Source of the DNA: Nonomuraea cavernae
GTDB taxonomy: Bacteria; Actinomycetota; Actinomycetes; Streptosporangiales; Streptosporangiaceae
Direction of reading: 5' to 3'
Assembly (NCBI RefSeq): GCF_014646355.1
Contig: NZ_BMNH01000023.1
Coordinates: forward strand, 1 to 64,000
DNA: 64,000 nucleotides
Shown: one piece after another, positions 30,201 through 37,918 of the stretch
Layout: the number at the start of each line of letters is the position of its first letter
How positions within the stretch are numbered: the stretch's first letter is position 1
Made by a program: the position numbers and the translations under genes
The notes under the pieces: model-generated
Database searches by the model: none
Told to the model about the DNA's origin: nothing
What the model saw: the letters and a program-made list of their open reading frames with translations, nothing else

Positions 30201-31082
30201 ATGACCAGCCAGCCGCCCAGTCCCCCTCCTCACCAAGAGCCCGCAGAGGCGGTGCCGACGTGTTACCGGCATCCCGACAGGGAGACGTGGGTCCGCTGCC
30301 AGCGGTGCGAGCGGCCCATCTGCCCCGACTGCATGCGTGACGCCGCCGTCGGCTTCCAGTGCCCCGAGTGCGTGGCCGACGGCAACAAGGGCATCCGGCA
30401 GGCGAAGACCGCCTTCGGCGGCGCGGTCGTCCACACCCCCTACGCGACGTGGACCATCCTGGCCCTCAACGTGCTGGTCTACGGCGCGTCACTGCTGCTC
30501 GGCGACTCGGTCAACCTGGCGCTCGGCATGTGGCCCAACGGCGTCGCCCACCTCGACCAGTATCACCGGTTGCTGACGGCGGCGGTGGCGCACGCCAGCC
30601 TGATCCATCTGTTGTTCAACTGCTGGGCGATCTACGTCATCGGCCCCTACCTGGAGCGGGCCTTCGGGCACGGCAGGTTCGTGGCCCTCTATCTGCTGAG
30701 CGCGCTGGGCGGCTCGGTGCTCAACCTGTGGCTCGACCCGCTCAACACCCTGACCGTGGGTGCTTCGGGCGCGGTCTTCGGTCTGTTCGGCGCGGTCTTC
30801 GTGGTGGGTCGCCGACTCAACCTCGACGTGCGCGGCATCGCCGTGGTCATCGTGCTCAACCTGGTGATCACGTTCGTGCTGCCGGCGTTCTCGGGGCTGC
30901 GCATCAGCTGGACCGGTCACGTCGGAGGGCTGATCGTGGGCACCCTGCTGGCCGCCGCGCTGGTCTACGCCCCCAAGACCAACAGGACCCGCTGGCAGGT
31001 GCTGACGATCGTGGGAGCGGCGGCCGTGCTCGGCGTGCTCGTGCTGGTCCGGACGGCGTCCATCGTGGCAGGCGCCGGCTGA
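30201..31082 (+). CDS. rhomboid family intramembrane serine protease with zinc ribbon
   Basis: Protein of 293 aa. An N-terminal B-box-like zinc finger (CYRHPDRETWVRCQRC, ICPDCMRD, CPECV) is followed by six or seven membrane segments. The catalytic Ser is in LTVGASGAVFGLFGAVF and the partner His in SWTGHVGGLIVGTLL. The conserved LIHLLFNCWAIYVIGPYLE loop is present. It cleaves membrane proteins within the bilayer; the substrate is unknown. The arrangement after ppiA is conserved in actinobacteria. Confidence 0.94.
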   Translation: MTSQPPSPPPHQEPAEAVPTCYRHPDRETWVRCQRCERPICPDCMRDAAVGFQCPECVADGNKGIRQAKTAFGGAVVHTPYATWTILALNVLVYGASLLLGDSVNLALGMWPNGVAHLDQYHRLLTAAVAHASLIHLLFNCWAIYVIGPYLERAFGHGRFVALYLLSALGGSVLNLWLDPLNTLTVGASGAVFGLFGAVFVVGRRLNLDVRGIAVVIVLNLVITFVLPAFSGLRISWTGHVGGLIVGTLLAAALVYAPKTNRTRWQVLTIVGAAAVLGVLVLVRTASIVAGAG

Positions 31083-31093
31083 CATCCCCAGCC

Positions 31094-31113
31094 TGTGGAA
31101 AAACTGTGGAAAA
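31094..31113. other. two DnaA-box-like repeats
   Basis: TGTGGAAAA occurs at 31094-31102 and 31105-31113 (11-base period), each one mismatch from the DnaA-box form TGTGGATAA. They lie in the 33-bp gap between convergent rhomboid and crgA genes. The T-rich complement could instead serve as a simple 3' end for crgA. Confidence 0.35.
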
Positions 31114-31115
31114 AA

Positions 31116-31361
31116 CTAACGCCAGCGGGTGGAGAGCACCACTCCGAAGATGATGAAGACAAACCCGATCAGCAGGTTCCACTGGTTGAGGTCGCCGATG
31201 AAGGGGGCGCTGGGCGCCACATACCAGGTGGCGATCCACAGGACGCCGATGATCCATGCCGCGACCATCGTGGGAGCCAGCCAGCGCGGGCTGACCTTGA
31301 CCTGCTGGGACTTCTGCGGCGGGGTGTAGACCGCCTTCTTGCGAGCCTTGGACTTGGGCAC
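31116..31361 (-). CDS. crgA: cell division protein CrgA
   Basis: Small membrane protein of 81 aa with two transmembrane helices (RWLAPTMVAAWIIGVLWIAT and NLLIGFVFIIFGVVLSTRWR) and a basic N terminus (PKSKARKKAVY). CrgA coordinates FtsZ/FtsI and septum formation in growing actinobacteria. The GTG start has AGCAGGAG upstream. Position between the rhomboid gene and the sortase-trpG cluster is the conserved actinobacterial one. Confidence 0.95.
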   Translation of the reverse strand: MPKSKARKKAVYTPPQKSQQVKVSPRWLAPTMVAAWIIGVLWIATWYVAPSAPFIGDLNQWNLLIGFVFIIFGVVLSTRWR

Positions 31362-31505
31362 TGGTAACTCCTGCTGAGGGCCTGGGCTTCCGGATCGTCC
31401 ACAGGCTCTTCGGTAAGCGTAGTCGTAGCGGGGCCCAGGATAGTCGCCACGCGCATGACATGGCGATCCCGGGCCGATGGATCGACCGCGCATACGCTTG
31501 ATCGA

Positions 31506-32126
31506 ATGAGGGCCATGCTGCGGGCCGTGGGGGAGTCGAGCATCACCGCGGGCCTGATAATCCTGCTGTTCTGCGCCTACCTGCTCTGGGGCACCGGCGG
31601 CTACACCGAGGACCAGCAGCTGCTGCTGCAGCGCCAGCTGACCGAGGAACGCCCCGCCGAGACGCCGCGCCTGGGGAGGATCCAGCTCGGCACCGCCGTG
31701 GCCATGCTGCGCATCCCGCGCCTCGGCCGCGACTACCGCTACGCCGTCATCGAGGGCGTGAGCACCGAGGATCTGAAGAAGGGGCCCGGCCACTATCCCG
31801 GCAGCGCCCAGCCCGGACAGATCGGAAATTTCGTCATATCGGGTCACCGCACCACGTATGCCGCGCCGTTCAAGCGGATCGGCGAGCTGAGACGCGGCGA
31901 CGAGATCATCGCCGACGCCCGCGACGCGCGCTACACCTACCGGGTGACCAAGCAGGAGATCGTACGGCCCGACGAGGTCGAGGTCATCGCGCCGGTACCC
32001 GGCAAACCCGACGCACGCCCATCCCGCGCCGTCATCACGCTGACCACCTGCCACCCCGAATACTCCGCCGCCCAGCGGCTCATCGTCCACGGCGTGCTCA
32101 AGCGGCTCGAACTCCGGAAGGACTGA
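31506..32126 (+). CDS. class E sortase
   Basis: Membrane-anchored transpeptidase of 206 aa. An N-terminal helix (SITAGLIILLFCAYLLWGTG) precedes the sortase barrel with catalytic His in NFVISGHRTTYAAPF, Cys in VITLTTCHPEYSAAQ and Arg in QRLIVHG. Class E enzymes of high-GC Gram-positives attach LAXTG-type proteins to peptidoglycan; pilus-type roles are not implied. It is followed two bases later by a small membrane protein and then trpG, a fixed actinobacterial arrangement. Confidence 0.94.
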   Translation: MRAMLRAVGESSITAGLIILLFCAYLLWGTGGYTEDQQLLLQRQLTEERPAETPRLGRIQLGTAVAMLRIPRLGRDYRYAVIEGVSTEDLKKGPGHYPGSAQPGQIGNFVISGHRTTYAAPFKRIGELRRGDEIIADARDARYTYRVTKQEIVRPDEVEVIAPVPGKPDARPSRAVITLTTCHPEYSAAQRLIVHGVLKRLELRKD

Positions 32127-32127
32127 C

Positions 32128-32286
32128 ATGTACGGCTGGCTCTGGCGCAGGCTGCCGGGCAACACGGGTGTCAAACTGCTGGTGGCCACCGTGCTGGTCG
32201 CCATCGCGGTGGCCGTACTCTGGTTCGCGGTGTTCCCGCTGCTGGAGCCCGCCGTGACACTCGACGAGGTGACCCTGTTCGGATGA
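32128..32286 (+). CDS. 52-aa single-span membrane protein
   Basis: Short gene between the sortase and trpG genes. The product begins MYGWLWRRLPGNTGVKLLVA, has one membrane helix (LLVATVLVAIAVAVLWFAVF) and ends LEPAVTLDEVTLFG. It starts two bases after the sortase stop and overlaps the trpG start (ATGA), so the three are co-translated. The same small protein is seen in this position in other actinomycetes; function unknown. Confidence 0.85.
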   Translation: MYGWLWRRLPGNTGVKLLVATVLVAIAVAVLWFAVFPLLEPAVTLDEVTLFG

Positions 32287-32888
32287 CCGGAGTGCTGGTC
32301 GTGGACAACCACGACAGTTTCGTCCACACCATCGTGCAGTATCTGCGCGAGCTGGGCGCCACGTGTGACGTGCGCGCCCGCGACGACGTGCAGGTCGGCG
32401 ACGCCGACGGCTTCGACGGCGTCCTCATCAGCCCCGGCCCGGGCGCTCCCGAGGCGGCGGGCGTCAGCGTCCCCCTCGTGCGCCACGCGGCCCGCCAGGG
32501 GCTGCCCCTGCTCGGCGTCTGCCTGGGCCACCAGGCCATCGCCGTCGCCTACGGAGCCGTCGTCTCGCGCGCCCCCGAGCTCGTTCACGGCCGCACCAGT
32601 GCCGTGTCCCACGACGGCCTGGGGGTGTTCGCCACGCTGCCCTCCCCGGTGCGCATGACCCGCTACCACTCGCTCGCCGTACGATCCGACACCGTGCCCG
32701 CCGAGCTCGACGTGACCGCCCGCACCACCGACGGCGTGATCATGGGCCTGCGTCACCGTGAGGCGCCCGTCGAGGGCATCCAGTTCCACCCCGAGTCCGT
32801 GCTGTCGGAGCATGGCCACCGGCTCCTCGCCAACTGGCTGCGCGCGATTCCTGTAACACCCCGCTTTCGCCGGACGACTCACCACTGA
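32283..32888 (+). CDS. trpG: aminodeoxychorismate/anthranilate synthase glutamine amidotransferase
   Basis: Class I glutamine amidotransferase of 201 aa supplying ammonia to chorismate aminating enzymes (folate or tryptophan pathway). The nucleophile is in LLGVCLGHQAIAVAYGA, the catalytic His/Glu in VEGIQFHPESVLSEHG, and the N terminus MTGVLVVDNHDSFVHTIVQY is typical. No synthase component I gene is adjacent, so PabA and TrpG roles cannot be separated; the gene is annotated trpG/pabA in this conserved oriC-proximal place. Confidence 0.93.
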   Translation: MTGVLVVDNHDSFVHTIVQYLRELGATCDVRARDDVQVGDADGFDGVLISPGPGAPEAAGVSVPLVRHAARQGLPLLGVCLGHQAIAVAYGAVVSRAPELVHGRTSAVSHDGLGVFATLPSPVRMTRYHSLAVRSDTVPAELDVTARTTDGVIMGLRHREAPVEGIQFHPESVLSEHGHRLLANWLRAIPVTPRFRRTTHH

Positions 32889-32924
32889 ACGTCCCCGCCG
32901 TTGCCCCCGAGCGGCGGGGGCGTT
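32889..32924 (+). terminator. terminator after trpG
   Basis: AACG-t-CCCCGCCG pairs with CGGCGGGG-g-CGTT around an 11-base loop right after the trpG stop. A short T-containing tail follows on the + strand. Confidence 0.8.
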
Positions 32925-32953
32925 CTGCTGTCCCGAGACTGGGGAAACGGCGA

Positions 32954-32981
32954 GGCCGCCCTCCCGAACGGGAAGGCGGCC
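32954..32981. terminator. second hairpin, possible pknB terminator
   Basis: GGCCGCC-c-TCCCG-aa-CGGGA-a-GGCGGCC is a 28-bp nearly perfect hairpin in the convergent gap, between the trpG terminator and the tandem repeat. It has no T run on either side and may still end leftward transcription from pknB. Confidence 0.55.
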
Positions 32982-32985
32982 CTCT

Positions 32986-33097
32986 CAACCGATCTGTCTC
33001 GGCCGGCAACCGGTCTGTCTCAGCCGGTCTGTCTCGGTCGGCAACCGGTCTGTCTCAGCCGGTCTGTCTCGGTCGGCAACCGGTCTGTCTCAACCGG
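32986..33097. repeat. 35-bp tandem repeat, about three copies
   Basis: GTCTCGGTCGGCAACCGGTC begins each 35-bp unit (at about 32996, 33031 and 33066), and CCGGTCTGTCTC is itself repeated within each unit. The array occupies most of the convergent gap before the pknB stop. No spacer-like unique sequence exists, so it is not a CRISPR array. Confidence 0.9.
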
Positions 33098-33119
33098 CCG
33101 CGTCGCCGGCCTGTGCTCG

Positions 33120-34967
33120 TCAGCCGCTGAAGTCGTCGCCGATCGGGTTGTTGTCCTCGATCGGCGGGTCCTCCTCGGTGGGCTCGTCGGTCGGGGTCGA
33201 CGGCTCGGGGTCGGCCGTCGGCTGCTCCGTGGGCGTGGTGTCGGGGCCCGTGGAGACCACGATCGTGATGGCAGTGCCGGGGTTGAGCTTGACGCCCTCC
33301 TGGGGGTTCTGCTGAATGACCGTGCCCTCGGGCTGGTCGCTCGCCTGCGTCACCACCCGGACCTTGAAGCCGGCGGCCCTGAGCATCTTGCTCGCGTCCT
33401 GCTCGGTCAGCCCGATCACGCTGGGGAGGGCCGTCATCTCCTTGGGCACGAACAGGGTGACGGTGCCGCCCTTCTCGATCTGCTCACCGGCCTTGGGATC
33501 GGTCTCGATGACCTTGCCCTGCGGCTTGCTGGAGACCTTGGCCTTGACCGTGGAGCTCAGTCCCAGCTCCTCGAGGATCCGGTTGGCGTCCTCGGTCGTC
33601 GCCCCGATCAGCCCGTCGGGGACCTTGACCTGCTCGGGCCCCTTGGACACGAACAGCTTGACCGTCGAGTCCTTGGCCACCTCGGTGCCCCCGGGCGGAT
33701 CGGTCTTGATCACCGTGTCCTTGTCGTCCTCGGAGCTGAACTCCTTGACCACCTCGAACTTCAGCCCGAGCGCCGTCAGCTGCGACTGCGCGGATTTCTG
33801 GGTCAGCGTCGCCAGCTCCGGAACGGTGACCGGCTGGGTGGCCGGAGTCTCGGTGGTGGAGCTGAGGAACGCGTAGCCGATGCCGATGAACGCGCCGATC
33901 ACCAGCAGCGGGACGATGATCCACGCCGCGGTCTTGAGCGCCCGGTTGTCGCCGCTGTTGGTGGCCCGGCGCCGGCCGCCGCGGCCGCCCCCCTCGCCGT
34001 CGGAGTATTCGTAGGGCGGGATCCCGCCGCGCTGCGTGGCCGGGTCGGCCGCCGACTGGGTCGCGGTCATCATGCGCGTGCCCTGGCCGTAGTTGCCGGT
34101 CATCGCCATCGTCTGCGCGTCGACCGGCATGCCGGACATGGCGCGCTGGATGTCGGCCCGCATCTCGCCGGCGCTCTGGTAGCGGTGGGCCGGGTCCTTG
34201 GCCATCGCCTTGAGCACGATCGCGTCGGCCCACGCGGGGATCTCACGGTCGATCTGCGACGGCGGGATCGGCTCCTCGCGTACGTGCTGGTAGGCGATCG
34301 CGACGGGCGAGTCACCGGTGAACGGCGGCTGGCCGGTCAGCAGCTCGTACAGCACGCAGCCGGTCGAGTAGATGTCGCTGCGGGCGTCGACCCGCTCACC
34401 GCGCGCCTGCTCGGGAGAGAGATACTGGGCGGTCCCTATCACCTGCGCGGTCTGCGTCATCGTCGCGGCCGAGTCGGCCATCGCGCGGGCGATGCCGAAG
34501 TCCATCACCTTGACGTCGCCGGCCCGGGTGATCATCACGTTGGCCGGCTTGATGTCGCGGTGCACGATGCCGCCGCGGTGGCTGTAGTCGAGTGCGCGCA
34601 GGATGCCGTCGACCAGCTCGACCGCGCGCTCCGGCAGCAACCGGCGGTCCGCGCGCAGCAGGTCGCGAAGCGTCCGGCCGTCGACGTACTCCATCACGAT
34701 GTAGGGCACGGGGGCCCCCTCGGAGACGTCCTCGCCCGTGTCGTAGACCGCGACCACGGCCGGATGGTTCAGCGACGCGGCGGACTGCGCCTCACGGCGG
34801 AAACGGGCCTGGAATGTGTGGTCGCGCGCGAGGTCGGAGCGGAGGGTCTTGATCGCGACTATGCGGTCCAGCCGGATGTCTCGGGCGCGATACACCTCGG
34901 CCATGCCGCCGCGCCCGACGACACCGTCGAGCTCATAGCGACCACCGAGTAGCCGAGGCTGAGTCAT
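33120..34967 (-). CDS. pknB: Ser/Thr protein kinase PknB with PASTA domains
   Basis: Membrane kinase of 615 aa. Kinase domain residues ~8-270: GRGGMAEVYRARD, AIKTL, GGIVHRDIKPANVMITRAGD, DFGIARAMAD and YLSPEQARGE. One membrane helix (AAWIIVPLLVIGAFIGIGYA) separates it from three extracellular PASTA repeats (PELATLTQKSAQSQLTALGL, PDGLIGATTEDANRILEELG, PSVIGLTEQDASKMLRAAGF), which bind muropeptides or lipid II. The tail is acidic (PTEEDPPIEDNNPIGDDFSG). ATG 34967 fits the family start; a GTG at 34976 is possible. It is the last gene of the fhaA-to-pknB operon and controls cell-wall growth. Confidence 0.96.
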   Translation of the reverse strand: MTQPRLLGGRYELDGVVGRGGMAEVYRARDIRLDRIVAIKTLRSDLARDHTFQARFRREAQSAASLNHPAVVAVYDTGEDVSEGAPVPYIVMEYVDGRTLRDLLRADRRLLPERAVELVDGILRALDYSHRGGIVHRDIKPANVMITRAGDVKVMDFGIARAMADSAATMTQTAQVIGTAQYLSPEQARGERVDARSDIYSTGCVLYELLTGQPPFTGDSPVAIAYQHVREEPIPPSQIDREIPAWADAIVLKAMAKDPAHRYQSAGEMRADIQRAMSGMPVDAQTMAMTGNYGQGTRMMTATQSAADPATQRGGIPPYEYSDGEGGGRGGRRRATNSGDNRALKTAAWIIVPLLVIGAFIGIGYAFLSSTTETPATQPVTVPELATLTQKSAQSQLTALGLKFEVVKEFSSEDDKDTVIKTDPPGGTEVAKDSTVKLFVSKGPEQVKVPDGLIGATTEDANRILEELGLSSTVKAKVSSKPQGKVIETDPKAGEQIEKGGTVTLFVPKEMTALPSVIGLTEQDASKMLRAAGFKVRVVTQASDQPEGTVIQQNPQEGVKLNPGTAITIVVSTGPDTTPTEQPTADPEPSTPTDEPTEEDPPIEDNNPIGDDFSG

Positions 34968-35050
34968 TTCCTGCACTGTCCCTTACCGTTCATCTGGGGT
35001 ACCGGCCTGCTCGGGGGGCCGCCGGTGTCCATCATCGACCCCGTGGCGCG

Positions 35051-36436
35051 TCACGTCTCCTCCTTTGGCGGGTTTGTGTCACCCGGGTCGGGGGAGGCGC
35101 TAGGTGTCGGAGTTGTCGGTGTAGTGGTGGGTTTTGGGGTGGGCGTGGGAGTCGGGGTCGGTGTCGGAGTAGGTTTCGGCGTCGGCGGCTTGGTGGGCGT
35201 AGCCGACTTGCTTACCGTAGCCGACGGCGAGGGCACCGGCCGCGTTGACTTCACCGTAACCACCGGGGGTCGACGAGTCCGTGTCTTCGTTTTTGACGGC
35301 CGTTGGCTGGGCGTCGTCACCACCGTCGATGTGGGCTCGGCGACGTCGGGTGGTCTGACCGGCGTGTCGCGCTGCGTCAGCGTCATGGCGCTGAACCCCA
35401 CCGCGGCCATGCACCCCGCCGTCGCGACCGCCGCCACGGCCCGGATGCGCCTGTGCCGCCTCGGGCGTCCCGGCCGTCCCGGCCCAGTGGGCTGCTCCGG
35501 CCCGCGCAGCGTGGGAGTCGGAGGGGGCAGGCCGCCGGTCGGCTCGCCGTCGTGCGGCTCGCGCACCCGGAAACCGCCGGGGTCGGTCAGCATGCTGAGC
35601 TCGACACCCTGCCCTGCGCCCTGCTCGGCGTCGGCCAGCGACGCGCGCAGAGCGTAGGCCCGGTCGGCCACCTCCAGCGCCGGTTGCGGACGCTGCGCCG
35701 CCTCCTTCGCCAGCAACGCCATGACCAGCTCGCGCACCTGGCCCGGCACGTCGACGCCCAGCGGCGGCGGCTGTTCGTTCAAATGCTGGAGCGCGATCGC
35801 GACCTGGCTCTCGGCGCGGAAGGGCGTGCGCCCCGCCAGGCACTCGTAGGCCACGATGCCCAGGGAGTAGAGGTCGGTGGCGGGCGTGAGCGGCAGGCCC
35901 TGCGCCTGCTCGGGGCTGACGTACTGGGCGGTGCCGAGGACCGTGCCCGACTGGGTCACCGGCGCCGCCTCCAGGGCGCGGGCGATGCCGAAGTCGGTCA
36001 CCTTGATGTCGCCCTCGGGCGTGACGAGCAGGTTGCCCGGCTTGATGTCGCGGTGGATGACCCCGGCGGCGTGGGCGACGTGCAGCGCCTTGGCCGTCTG
36101 GTGCAGGACGTCGAGCGCCACCTCGGGCCCCAGCGAGCCGTTGCGCGCCAGGATGGCCGACAGCGGCTCGCCGTGCACCAGCTCCATCACGAGGTAGGCG
36201 ACGTCGTCCTGCTCGCCGTAGTCGAAGATCTGGGCGATGCCGGGGTCGGCGAGCGCCGCGGTGATGCGGGCCTCGTTGCGGAATCTCTCGCGGAACGTCG
36301 GGTCGGCGTGGATGTGGCTGCGCAGCACCTTGACGGCCACTTCGCGCCCGAGGAGCTCGTCGCGGGCACGCCAGACCTCTCCCATACCGCCCATGGCGAT
36401 GCGGGAGAGCAGATGGTAGCGGTTACCGAGCCGCAT
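35051..36436 (-). CDS. pknA: Ser/Thr protein kinase PknA
   Basis: Membrane kinase of 461 aa. Catalytic elements: GMGEVWRARD, VAVKVLRSH, VIHRDIKPGNLLVTPEGD, VTDFGIARALE and YVSPEQAQGL. After the kinase domain, a Pro-rich juxtamembrane part precedes one membrane helix (AVAAVATAGCMAAVGFSAMT). The external part is ~100 residues of low-complexity Pro/Thr (PTPTPTPTPTPTPKP), with no PASTA repeats. It lies between pbpA and pknB, as in mycobacteria, and phosphorylates division proteins. Confidence 0.95.
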   Translation of the reverse strand: MRLGNRYHLLSRIAMGGMGEVWRARDELLGREVAVKVLRSHIHADPTFRERFRNEARITAALADPGIAQIFDYGEQDDVAYLVMELVHGEPLSAILARNGSLGPEVALDVLHQTAKALHVAHAAGVIHRDIKPGNLLVTPEGDIKVTDFGIARALEAAPVTQSGTVLGTAQYVSPEQAQGLPLTPATDLYSLGIVAYECLAGRTPFRAESQVAIALQHLNEQPPPLGVDVPGQVRELVMALLAKEAAQRPQPALEVADRAYALRASLADAEQGAGQGVELSMLTDPGGFRVREPHDGEPTGGLPPPTPTLRGPEQPTGPGRPGRPRRHRRIRAVAAVATAGCMAAVGFSAMTLTQRDTPVRPPDVAEPTSTVVTTPSQRPSKTKTRTRRPPVVTVKSTRPVPSPSATVSKSATPTKPPTPKPTPTPTPTPTPTPKPTTTPTTPTPSASPDPGDTNPPKEET

Positions 36437-36457
36437 GATTCAGTACGTTACCGTCGA

Positions 36458-37918
36458 TCACTTGTTCAGCACCGCCTCCAGCACGGCTCTGGCGATCGGC
36501 GCGGCGGTGCCGCCGCCCGTCGCCTCGGCGCCGACGTTGGCGGCTCCCGACTCGACCAGCACGGCGAGCGCGATCTGCGGGTCGTCGGCCGGCGCGAACG
36601 AGATGAACCACGCGTGCGGCGGCTGACCGTCGGCGGTCTCCGCGGTGCCGGTCTTGCCGGCCACCTGCACGCCGGAGACCTGCGCCTGGTTGGCGGTGCC
36701 GTTGGCGACCACGCTCACCATCATCTCGCGCAGCTTGCCGGCGGTCTCGGAGCTGACCGCCTCGGTCAGCTCCTCGGGCTCGGCCTCCTCGACCGAGTCG
36801 CCCTTCGCGTCTGTGATCTTGTGCACGAGGTACGGCTTCATCACGGTGCCGTCGTTGGCGATGCCCGCGGCGATCATGGCCATCTGCAGCGGCGTCATCT
36901 GGTTGCTGCGCTGGCCGATGGAGGCCATGGCCACCGCTGCCTGGTCCTCCTTCTTGCCGAAGTCGCTCTTGGCCACCGACATCGGGATGCCGAGCTGCTG
37001 GCCCATGCCGAACTTCTCGGTCTGCTCCCGCATCTTGTCGTAGCCGAGGTCCATGCCCATGCTGCCGAACGGCGTGTTGCAGGACTTCTCGAGCGCGAAG
37101 GTCAACGACACCTGCCCGCCGCCGCAGGCCGCTCCGCCGTAGTTGGGCAGTCTGACGGAGGTGCCGGGCAGCGCCAGCGACTGCGGGGCGTCGACCACCG
37201 TGTCGGGGCCGCGGCTGGAGTCGTCCTCCAGGAACGCCGCGGCGGTGACCACCTTGAAGGTGGAGCCGGGCGGGTAGGTGCGGTCGATGTTGCGGTTGAG
37301 CAGCGGCTGGGACTTCTCCTTGGCCAGCTCGTCGTAGCGGCCGAACACCTTGCCCTTGTCGGTGCCCGACAGCTCGGCGGGGTCGTAGGTGGGCAGCGAG
37401 ACCATCGCCAGGATCGCGCCCGTCTTGGGGTTGAGCGCGACCACGGCGCCCCGCTTGCCGCTCTGCCGCAGCGCGTCGTAGGCGGTCTTCTGCGCCTTGG
37501 GGTTGATCGTGAGGTCGACGTTGGCGCCCCTGGTGGGCTCGCCGGTGAACAGGTCGATGCTGCGCCGCAGCAGCAGGTCGGGGCTGGACCCGTCGAGCAG
37601 GCTGTTGCGGGCCGCCTCGATGCCCGAGGCGCTCTCGGGCGAGAAGAAGCCGGTGATGTGGGCGTAGAGCTTGCCGTCGGGATATTCCCTGAGGAACTTG
37701 AAGTCGCCCGAGGCTTCCTTGGACTGGGCGAGGATCACCTTGCCGCCCGCCGTGATGCGCCCCCGCTGCACCGCGTAGCGCTCGAAGTAGTTGCGGGTGT
37801 TGCGGGCGTCCTCGGACAGGCCTTCGGCGCGAACCGCCTGGAGGTAGTTCACGTTGATCATCAACAGCGCGAACATCACCAGGCAGGCCACGGCCGCGCG
37901 CTTGATCGGGCTGTTCAT
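36458..37918 (-). CDS. pbpA: penicillin-binding protein A (class B transpeptidase)
   Basis: Peptidoglycan D,D-transpeptidase of 486 aa. The N-terminal helix is RAAVACLVMFALLMINVNYL. The catalytic triad motifs are STFK in RTYPPGSTFKVVTAAAFLE (Ser nucleophile), SCN in ALEKSCNTPFGSMG, and KTG in GKTGTAETADG. The dimerisation part has GAVVALNPKTGAILAMVSLP. Its start codon overlaps the rodA stop (ATGA), so the glycosyltransferase-transpeptidase pair is co-translated. It works in lateral/polar wall synthesis or septation and is a PknB target in mycobacteria. Confidence 0.96.
   Translation of the reverse strand: MNSPIKRAAVACLVMFALLMINVNYLQAVRAEGLSEDARNTRNYFERYAVQRGRITAGGKVILAQSKEASGDFKFLREYPDGKLYAHITGFFSPESASGIEAARNSLLDGSSPDLLLRRSIDLFTGEPTRGANVDLTINPKAQKTAYDALRQSGKRGAVVALNPKTGAILAMVSLPTYDPAELSGTDKGKVFGRYDELAKEKSQPLLNRNIDRTYPPGSTFKVVTAAAFLEDDSSRGPDTVVDAPQSLALPGTSVRLPNYGGAACGGGQVSLTFALEKSCNTPFGSMGMDLGYDKMREQTEKFGMGQQLGIPMSVAKSDFGKKEDQAAVAMASIGQRSNQMTPLQMAMIAAGIANDGTVMKPYLVHKITDAKGDSVEEAEPEELTEAVSSETAGKLREMMVSVVANGTANQAQVSGVQVAGKTGTAETADGQPPHAWFISFAPADDPQIALAVLVESGAANVGAEATGGGTAAPIARAVLEAVLNK

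Noticed and set aside
28795..33097. Tandem repeats at 28795-28889 and 32986-33097 considered as CRISPR arrays
   Set aside because: Units are contiguous (19 and 35 bp periods) with no unique spacers, and no cas genes are near.
32901..34952. 683-aa open frame on the + strand opposite pknB
   Set aside because: Antisense shadow of the PknB kinase/PASTA gene; no family features.
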